DNA of 11,731 nt from an uncultured Rhodospirillaceae bacterium (GTDB lineage: Bacteria > Pseudomonadota > Alphaproteobacteria > MPNO01), in contig CALGIA010000132.1 of NCBI GenBank assembly GCA_937916005.1, positions 1 to 11,731 on the forward strand, written 5' to 3'. This document shows, piece after piece, positions 6,971-11,731 of this stretch. The position numbers and the translations under genes were made by a program. A model generated the notes under the pieces. That model worked only from the letters and a program-made list of their open reading frames with translations. It was not told the DNA's origin and did no database searches. Each line of letters opens with the position of its first letter. Positions within the stretch are counted from its first letter, which is position 1.

Positions 6971-7680
6971 CCGAGACCTGTCCTGTCGACGCAACCGGCG
7001 CGCTGCTGGCGCGCAAGGGGACGGCGACGCCTGCGGGCTTTAAAGGCCTGCCGCCGCAACGAACCGCCAAAAAAACCGCACACCGTGGAATTCGGTTGAT
7101 GGCTGTGTGGCTGTTGCCAATGGCGGCAATTGCAATCGTCGCCACGCTGACCACCAGATCGATCATGACCCGGGATGGAATCACCGTCGCGGTCACCGCC
7201 CCCCTGGACTCCCGACAAGTGAAAATCGAACCATTCGTTGCCGGCGAAATCATCGAGGCATCGGAGTCGCCTTTCGAAACAACGAAACCTGCCACGCTTG
7301 AGAATGAGCCGGCGAAAGCCGCCACGGTAGAGAAAGAACCGTTGCCGCCTCCTCTCCCCACGCCACCTATACCCGCGCGAAAGGTCGCGGCGAAGCCGGT
7401 CTATCTGGTTCAGCTTCACGCGCTCGGATCGAAGGAAATGGCGATACGGGAGTGGCGCAAAATCAAACGCTCCAATGACGACCTGTTTGGACAGAAAAAA
7501 ATGACCCTGCGCAGCGGAAAAAACAAAATCAGCGGAATTCGCTTCGTTCGCCTGCAGGCGATGCGCGAAACCTGTGCAGCAAGGCAAAGAAACGCCGGCT
7601 CAACTGCGTGGTGGTGCAACAATGATCCCAACACAAGAGATGATAACCATCGAAAGGTCTCTTCTCGCCCGCAAGGGTGA
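6967..7680 (+). CDS. membrane-anchored SPOR-domain protein with a frameshifted C-terminus
   Basis: The product as encoded has 237 residues: a cytoplasmic N-terminus with LLARKGTATPAG (13-24), one membrane segment (about 42-62, MAVWLLPMAAIAIVATL), a Pro/Glu-rich linker (about 100-140) and a SPOR-like domain from about 145 (VYLVQLHALGSKEMAIREW ... GIRFVRLQA). SPOR domains bind glycan strands of denuded peptidoglycan at division sites. After residue 198 the frame turns into unrelated Trp/Arg/Asn-rich sequence. The expected SPOR ending (AGDARNLC, then KKRRLNCVVVQQ) is readable in another frame at 7554-7625 and ends in an ATGA overlap with the next gene. The gene therefore carries a frameshift (deletion or sequence error), and the last 39 or so residues are not native. 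The GTG start overlaps the parA stop, which supports it. The intact ancestor probably ended at 7625. Confidence 0.78.
   Translation: MTETCPVDATGALLARKGTATPAGFKGLPPQRTAKKTAHRGIRLMAVWLLPMAAIAIVATLTTRSIMTRDGITVAVTAPLDSRQVKIEPFVAGEIIEASESPFETTKPATLENEPAKAATVEKEPLPPPLPTPPIPARKVAAKPVYLVQLHALGSKEMAIREWRKIKRSNDDLFGQKKMTLRSGKNKISGIRFVRLQAMRETCAARQRNAGSTAWWCNNDPNTRDDNHRKVSSRPQG
7554..7625 (+). pseudogene. out-of-frame remnant of the SPOR domain C-terminus
   Basis: Read from 7554, this stretch gives A-G-D-A-R-N-L-C, then S-K-A-K-K-R-R-L-N-C-V-V-V-Q-Q and a TGA at 7623-7625. This is the usual end of alphaproteobacterial SPOR domains, with LQAG followed by a helix containing LC and a final strand C-x-V-V. 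It continues directly from RLQA of the upstream frame but is out of phase with it. About six residues normally present between LQAG and the LC helix seem to be missing. That fits a deletion between two GCAGGC repeats, of which one copy remains at 7554-7559. Confidence 0.65.
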
Positions 7681-8134
7681 TGCGGCCCCGGTCGGCCGAT
7701 CCGCGGACCGGCTTGAAAACAGCATGGGGCTTCAGACGATTTCAACGCCAATCATGGAGGTCGCGCCGTCGGCCGAGATCCTGATCGTCGAGGATAACCG
7801 GCTCAATCTGAAACTCTATCGGGATTTGCTGGAAGTGCGCGGCCACCAGATCGCCCAATCCAGCGATGTGAACCGAATCCTGTCCGCCATGCGGCTGAGC
7901 CGGCCCGATCTGATCGTGGTGGATATCTGTGCGCCCGGACGCGCCGGGCTTGAAATCGCGCGGCAAATCAAACGCGAACCGGACTTTTGCGAAATACCCA
8001 TGATCGGAATCGCCGAATTGCACCGGGAAGGAGCCAAGGCCGAGATTTTGAAAGATGGCTGCGACGCCTGCATTGCAAAACCCATCTCGGTGCCTGAGTT
8101 CCTCCGCGTTGTGGAGAATTACCTCAAGCAATAG
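7622..8134 (+). CDS. DivK-like single-domain response regulator with N-terminal extension
   Basis: A 170-residue protein: about 50 residues of extension, then one receiver domain (51-170) with no output domain. The receiver resembles DivK throughout (ILIVEDNRLNLKLYRDLLE; GCDACIAKPIS). The acidic pocket is Glu57/Asp58, the phosphoacceptor is Asp101 (LIVVDICAP) and the switch Lys is 153. The conserved Thr/Ser expected about 30 residues after the phospho-Asp is Ala131, so signalling may be altered. The extension carries LLARKGDAAPVG (14-25), matching the SPOR protein's N-terminus. ATG 7622 is chosen because it overlaps the restored SPOR stop (ATGA) and keeps this motif; later Met codons at residues 7, 35 and 45 are alternatives. 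The 3' end overlaps the convergent aminotransferase gene by 11 nt. A role in polarity or division control beside the ParA and SPOR proteins is inferred. Confidence 0.88.
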   Translation: MIPTQEMITIERSLLARKGDAAPVGRSADRLENSMGLQTISTPIMEVAPSAEILIVEDNRLNLKLYRDLLEVRGHQIAQSSDVNRILSAMRLSRPDLIVVDICAPGRAGLEIARQIKREPDFCEIPMIGIAELHREGAKAEILKDGCDACIAKPISVPEFLRVVENYLKQ

Positions 8135-9254
8135 GGGCCGGCGCGCGGTTTTCGACGCCCATTTCCTCCAAGACTTCTGTAATGGCCTGCAACGCATTAC
8201 GGATATCTGCTTCATGCAGATCGCCAATACAGCCGATCCGGAAGCTGTCGATGCGGGTCAGCTTGCCGGGATAGATGACGAAGCCGCGACCATGCAGCGC
8301 GTCGTAGAATTCCTGGAAGTCGAAGTTCGGGTCGGAAGGCGTCAGGAATGTCACGATAATCGGGGACTGGTCCCTGTCTGACAGATAGGTCTGGAAACCA
8401 AGCGCCCGCATGCCGTCGACAAGGATGTCGCAGTTTCCCCGATAGCGCGCCCCGCGCCCAACGACGCCGCCTTCTCTCACATGCTCGGCCAGGGCCTGAT
8501 CCAGCGCGGCGCAGACATGGGTCGGCGGGGTAAAGCGCCATTCACCGGATTTTTCGAGTGCGGCCCACTGGTCATGCAGATCGAGGCTCAGGCTGGGCGC
8601 GTTACCGGCCGAGGCGTCGAGCGCGTCGAGCAAGGCCACGACAAATCCCAACCCAGGCACGCCTTCAAGGCATTTATTGGATGACGCCATCACCACGTCG
8701 CATGGTATTCGGGCCAGATCGAGCGCAATGGCTCCGAACGAACTCATGGCATCGATCATCAGCTTGCGCCCCGCCCGGGCGACAATCCGGGCAATGTCCT
8801 CGATCGGGTTCACGATCCCCGAAGTGGTTTCGCAATGAACCACGGCGACATGGCTGATGGACAAATCGCCGGCCAGGATTTTACCGATCCGCGCCGGGTC
8901 GGGGGTAACGTTCTCATCGGTTTCATAAATGGTCATCTGGCGTCCGATGATGCCGCAGATGCGGGCGATGCGATGGCCGTACGCGCCGTTCACCACCACC
9001 AGGAGCTTGCCGTCCCGTGGAACGAAACTTCCCACCGCGGCTTCCAGCACGTAAGTGCCGCTGCCCTGGATCGGCACGCAGGAATGGGTTCCCTCGCCGC
9101 CTGCCATGGCCGTGATACGCGACCGGATGCGCGCCGTCAGCGCGATGAAATCACCGTCACGCGACCCCCAGTCGCGCAGCATGGCTTCCCGGGTCGCAAG
9201 CGACGTGGTCAACGGCCCCGGCGTCAGTAATATTGTGCGTTGTTCTCCGTTCAT
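8124..9254 (-). CDS. phnW: PhnW-like class V aminotransferase (2-aminoethylphosphonate:pyruvate type)
   Basis: A 376-residue fold-type I, class V PLP aminotransferase. PhnW moves the amino group of 2-aminoethylphosphonate to pyruvate, giving phosphonoacetaldehyde and alanine. Matching features are the N-terminal LLTPGPLTTS (9-18) with MLRDWGSRDGDF, the cofactor loop QGSGTYVLEAAV (63-74), the Asp of LMIDAMSSFG (168) and the PLP lysine 194 in SSNKCLEGVPGLGF. This set is closer to PhnW than to alanine-glyoxylate or phosphoserine aminotransferases. The start is ATG 9254; the frame is open to 9299, but that part overlaps hpnC. It begins 2 nt after the hpnC stop, so it belongs to the hopanoid operon. 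No phnX (phosphonatase) or phosphonate transporter is visible, so the substrate may be a different amine or aldehyde, and 'PhnW-like' is safer than PhnW. Confidence 0.85.
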   Translation of the reverse strand: MNGEQRTILLTPGPLTTSLATREAMLRDWGSRDGDFIALTARIRSRITAMAGGEGTHSCVPIQGSGTYVLEAAVGSFVPRDGKLLVVVNGAYGHRIARICGIIGRQMTIYETDENVTPDPARIGKILAGDLSISHVAVVHCETTSGIVNPIEDIARIVARAGRKLMIDAMSSFGAIALDLARIPCDVVMASSNKCLEGVPGLGFVVALLDALDASAGNAPSLSLDLHDQWAALEKSGEWRFTPPTHVCAALDQALAEHVREGGVVGRGARYRGNCDILVDGMRALGFQTYLSDRDQSPIIVTFLTPSDPNFDFQEFYDALHGRGFVIYPGKLTRIDSFRIGCIGDLHEADIRNALQAITEVLEEMGVENRAPAPIA

Positions 9255-9256
9255 GC

Positions 9257-10108
9257 CTACCCGCCAATCCAGACCGACGCCATGCCGCGCAGGCCGCAAC
9301 TCATAAAATCAAATTTTGTCAGCGCGACCCGTCCGGCGATGGGGTCGCCCTTGCGCAGCAATTCGGTCAACCGGTCGGCGAGGCGCACGATGACCGCGGA
9401 TTCCATCGCCAACCGCCGGCTTTTCAGACGCCCCGGCAGGGTGCGGGCGCGGGCCATCATGTCATCGACCCCGTCGAGCGCCTTGTCGATCACGATGCGC
9501 AGGCCGGCGCTGGCCGCGTCCGCCGCAAGGTCGGGAACCGCCACGCCGTTCTGTTCCATCCAGTCCCCCGGCAAATAGACCCGGTCCAGTTCAAGATAAT
9601 CCTCTTTCAAATCCTGCAGATGGTTAAGCACCTGCAGCGCATTGCATAGCGGGTCCGATGCTTCGTAATCCGCCGGGTCCTCGCCATGCAGGTCGAGCAG
9701 ATAACGTCCGACCGGGGCCGCCGACAGATTGCAATAACCGACCAGATCATTCCAATTGTCGTAGCGCTGCTTGGTCGCATCCTGCTTGAATGCGGCGATC
9801 AGATCACAGACATGCCGGTCGGTCACGCCGCATTCGGCCAGGCTCTGGCGCAGACGATAACTTTTTACAAAATCCGGGTCATCGGCACTTTCGCCGCGAA
9901 TGGCGCGTTCAAAACCGTCCAGCCGGGCCAGCTTGTCCCCGGGCGCAAGATCGGGATTGTCCGCGATGTCATCGGTGGTGCGCGCCACGGCATAAAAAAC
10001 GGCGACATGGGGCCGCAGTGACGCCGGAAGCAGCCATGAGCCGACCGGGAAGTTTTCATCCCCCGACCATTTCCCCGAGGGCGTTTCGACCGGCGACGCC
10101 GTGTTCAT
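9257..10108 (-). CDS. hpnC: HpnC, squalene/hydroxysqualene synthase
   Basis: A 283-residue trans-prenyltransferase of the squalene/phytoene synthase family. In bacteria HpnD makes presqualene diphosphate from two farnesyl diphosphates, HpnC turns it into hydroxysqualene and HpnE reduces that to squalene, the hopanoid precursor. The HpnC-type N-terminus SGKWSGDENFPVGSWLL (11-27) is diagnostic. The two Mg-diphosphate motifs are DDIAD (46-50) and DLKED (166-170, within NHLQDLKEDY), followed by the R-x-YLP element (176-180). ATG 10108 has GGGGA about 10 nt upstream. It lies 45 nt after hpnB, in the usual hpnB-hpnC order; hpnD, hpnE and shc (squalene-hopene cyclase) are not in the window. HpnD is the nearest alternative, but the N-terminal signature favours HpnC. 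Confidence 0.9.
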   Translation of the reverse strand: MNTASPVETPSGKWSGDENFPVGSWLLPASLRPHVAVFYAVARTTDDIADNPDLAPGDKLARLDGFERAIRGESADDPDFVKSYRLRQSLAECGVTDRHVCDLIAAFKQDATKQRYDNWNDLVGYCNLSAAPVGRYLLDLHGEDPADYEASDPLCNALQVLNHLQDLKEDYLELDRVYLPGDWMEQNGVAVPDLAADAASAGLRIVIDKALDGVDDMMARARTLPGRLKSRRLAMESAVIVRLADRLTELLRKGDPIAGRVALTKFDFMSCGLRGMASVWIGG

Positions 10109-10125
10109 TTATTATCGTTCCCCGT

Positions 10126-10164
10126 ACTCAGACATTGGACTCAGACATTGGGCTCAGACAGTGG
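10126..10164. repeat. 13-bp tandem repeat, three copies
   Basis: Three head-to-tail 13-nt units lie at 10126-10138, 10139-10151 and 10152-10164. The first two are identical (ACTCAGACATTGG) and the third differs at two positions. The third contains the hpnB stop codon (TGA at 10154-10156 on the minus strand). The repeats fill most of the hpnB-hpnC gap. On the minus strand the first two carry ATGTCTGAG, but those frames close within a few codons, so they are not genes. This looks like slippage of the 3' end of hpnB. Confidence 0.85.
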
Positions 10165-11320
10165 GCGCGTGGATGCGCGATTTCCAGCTGCCGCCCCGGC
10201 CGAGCCAGTGACGGCGCGCCGAATCCATTGTCATCGCCGTATAGCACAGCGCGGCCAGGGGCAGCAAAATTCCGCGCGCCACGCCAAATCCATAAAGCCT
10301 CAAACCGGGCCCGTAGGCGATCATCATAGCGAGAAAGGCCGCCACGGCGAAAGTCAGCGCCCAGGACTCTTCATGAAGCTTCCATGTCAGAATCACGCCG
10401 GCGGGAACCAGATAAATCAGGATCATGGACAGAAATGTTCCCATAAGCAGCAAAACCGAATACCGCAGCTGATGAAAGGCCGTGCGCGTCACCATGGCCC
10501 AGATTTCGCCCAGGGTGGCGTAATCGCGCAGGGAATGCGAGGCATCGGTCAATCCGAGCCAGACTTTGCCGCCCTGTTTGACGGCTCGCGCCAGGGCGCA
10601 ATCATCGATCAGCTCGTTACGGATTGAAGCGACGCCGCCGATACGCTGGAGCGCCGCGCGCCGCACCAGCATGCTGCCGCCGGCGGCGGCGGCCATTGCG
10701 TGACCAGGATCATTGACCCATGGGAACGGGTAGAGTTTCTGAAAGAAAAACACGAAGGCCGGGATCAATAATTGTTCCCATAACCCCCGGCACTTCAGCA
10801 ACACCATGGTCGAAACCAGATCATATTCATCCGTCTCCGCCCTGGCGACCAGACGGCGCAGAACATCCGGGTCATGGGCGATATCCGCATCGGTAAACCA
10901 GATGAATTCCGCCTCGGGATCGATATCTATCGCGCGGGCAACGCCCTGATCCATCGCCCAGAGCTTGCCGGTCCAACCCGCCGCCAATGGCGCGCCGGTA
11001 ACGATATGGAGCCCAGCCTGCGAACCGTTCCACCACCCGGCGCGGGCCGCGCCCGCGGTATCGTCATCGCTGTTGTCATCAACGGCAACAACGGAAAATT
11101 TTCCGGGATAATCCTGCCGCGCCAGCGCGCCAAGACAGTCGCCGATCAGTTGGGCCTCGTTGCGGGCGGGCACAACGGCGACCACATTGGGCCACCGGGT
11201 GGGGGCCCGATCAACGCTGTTCAATATTTCGGAACAACGCCAGAATCCACCCCGCCCGGCCAGCAGATAAATCCAGGCGGCAAGCGAAGCCAGGGCAAGT
11301 ACAGGCGCGATGTGGTCCAT
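10154..11320 (-). CDS. hpnB: HpnB, hopanoid-associated membrane glycosyltransferase
   Basis: A 388-residue family-2 glycosyltransferase of the HpnB type, found in hopanoid clusters; its exact acceptor is not settled. An N-terminal membrane segment (about 5-21) leads into the GT-A domain: VVAVVPARNEAQLIG (46-60), VAVDDNSDDDT (78-88) and the metal-binding DXD in WFTDADIAHD (141-150). Further on, GGSMLVRRAAL and IDDCALARAVKQGG match the acceptor and catalytic region. The C-terminal quarter has at least three hydrophobic helices (VLLLMGTFLSMILIYLVPAG; LTFAVAAFLAMMIAYG; GILLPLAALCYTAMTM), so it is an integral inner-membrane protein. ATG 11320 is chosen because the membrane helix starts right after it and 20 nt separate it from the upstream gene; no good Shine-Dalgarno is seen, which suggests coupling. 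The frame is open to 11383. Confidence 0.9.
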   Translation of the reverse strand: MDHIAPVLALASLAAWIYLLAGRGGFWRCSEILNSVDRAPTRWPNVVAVVPARNEAQLIGDCLGALARQDYPGKFSVVAVDDNSDDDTAGAARAGWWNGSQAGLHIVTGAPLAAGWTGKLWAMDQGVARAIDIDPEAEFIWFTDADIAHDPDVLRRLVARAETDEYDLVSTMVLLKCRGLWEQLLIPAFVFFFQKLYPFPWVNDPGHAMAAAAGGSMLVRRAALQRIGGVASIRNELIDDCALARAVKQGGKVWLGLTDASHSLRDYATLGEIWAMVTRTAFHQLRYSVLLLMGTFLSMILIYLVPAGVILTWKLHEESWALTFAVAAFLAMMIAYGPGLRLYGFGVARGILLPLAALCYTAMTMDSARRHWLGRGGSWKSRIHAPTV

Positions 11321-11340
11321 GGCGGGAGTATAACCGCCAA

Positions 11341-11731
11341 TCAAACCTTGTATTCGTAAACCTTGTCGGGATCGCGTTCGCAATCCGGCGGATAGGATTT
11401 GCGCTTGTCGGCGTAGTATTTCTCGCGGTGATCGCCGTCCGAGGCCGGGTTATAGGTCACATACAGAACCCGGCGCGGCGAGTCCGTATTATTGGGCGCC
11501 GACTGGTGCGGGATGAAGGAATCAAAAAACACAACATCGCCGGGCTTGCTGGGCAAGGCCACGAACTCCACATCCAGAAGCTCTTCAGGTTGCAGCGGGC
11601 GCCACAATTCACCGATCATTTCCTTGCGGTGTGTCCAGCGCGCGATCTCAAGACATCCGTTTTCCACTGTCGTTTCATCGATCGTCACCATCGCGGTGAC
11701 AGCGATCGAGACATAATCATCCCAACCGGCC
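11341..11731 (-). CDS. phytanoyl-CoA dioxygenase (PhyH)-like protein, 5' end outside window
   Basis: The C-terminal 129 residues of an Fe(II)/2-oxoglutarate-dependent oxygenase of the PhyH family. The frame is open to the window edge: residues before the internal Met at 11691 (W-D-D-Y-V-S-I-A) fit the strand that precedes the family's ENGCLEI box, so that Met is not the start. ENGCLEI is followed by PGDVVFFDSFIPHQSAPNN with the distal iron-ligand His, and by RRVLYVTYNP with the 2-oxoglutarate-binding Arg. The first His-x-Asp ligand pair is expected upstream, out of view. Relatives hydroxylate acyl-CoAs, amino acids, ectoine and alkylphosphonates (PhnY), so the substrate is open. It is the first visible gene of the minus-strand run with hpnB, hpnC and the PhnW-like gene, 20 nt before hpnB. 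Confidence 0.85.
   Translation of the reverse strand, partial: AGWDDYVSIAVTAMVTIDETTVENGCLEIARWTHRKEMIGELWRPLQPEELLDVEFVALPSKPGDVVFFDSFIPHQSAPNNTDSPRRVLYVTYNPASDGDHREKYYADKRKSYPPDCERDPDKVYEYKV

Noticed and set aside
8100..8160. Terminator between the convergent receiver and aminotransferase genes
   Set aside because: The two genes overlap by 11 nt and no hairpin followed by a T-run was seen.
10126..10164. Possible CRISPR-like or protein-binding iteron array
   Set aside because: Only three 13-bp units without spacers; a simple tandem duplication.

Overview
The window reads as high-GC (about 60% by eye) chromosomal DNA from a hopanoid-making alphaproteobacterium, possibly Rhodospirillales-like. 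The pointers are HpnB and HpnC homologues, a DivK-like single-domain response regulator, and short gene overlaps with GTG/ATG starts. No rRNA, tRNA, CRISPR array, transposase or phage gene was seen.

Region 1 (19-5833) looks like a carbamoyl-phosphate-generating catabolic module. A minus-strand alpha/beta hydrolase is divergent from a plus-strand pair: carbamate kinase, then a DUF2877 (AllH/YlbF) protein. Facing them on the minus strand is a second operon: a 56-codon FdrA-tail gene (found here by hand translation), a DUF1116 protein (AllG/YlbE) and FdrA (AllF). In E. coli, AllFGH is the oxamate carbamoyltransferase, which cleaves oxalurate with phosphate to oxamate and carbamoyl phosphate; carbamate kinase then makes ATP. 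All parts are present, but in two convergent operons. FdrA appears split, with its usual C-terminal domain encoded as a separate small gene at the head of the operon. No allantoin genes are visible, so the in vivo substrate is inferred.

Region 2 (5834-6256) is a 423-bp intergenic region with a strong-looking sigma70-type promoter (TTGACC, 17 bp, TATATA) firing toward region 3.

Region 3 (6257-8134) is a compact plus-strand operon: a ParA/MinD-type ATPase, a single-pass membrane protein with a periplasmic SPOR (peptidoglycan-binding) domain, and a DivK-like receiver protein. Start/stop overlaps of 4 nt join the genes. The SPOR protein and the receiver protein share an N-terminal peptide (LLARKG.A.P.G) at the same distance from their starts, although they are otherwise unrelated. 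This suggests a common binding partner and is the best candidate here for an undescribed polarity or division module. The SPOR reading frame is broken near its end; the lost C-terminus is readable in another frame and ends exactly in an ATGA overlap with the next gene.

Region 4 (8124-11731, minus strand) is a hopanoid-associated operon: a 5'-truncated phytanoyl-CoA-dioxygenase-like gene, hpnB (glycosyltransferase), hpnC (squalene-pathway synthase) and a PhnW-like class V aminotransferase that begins 2 nt after hpnC. The last gene is an unexpected partner for hopanoid genes. A 13-bp tandem triplicate repeat spans the hpnB stop codon.
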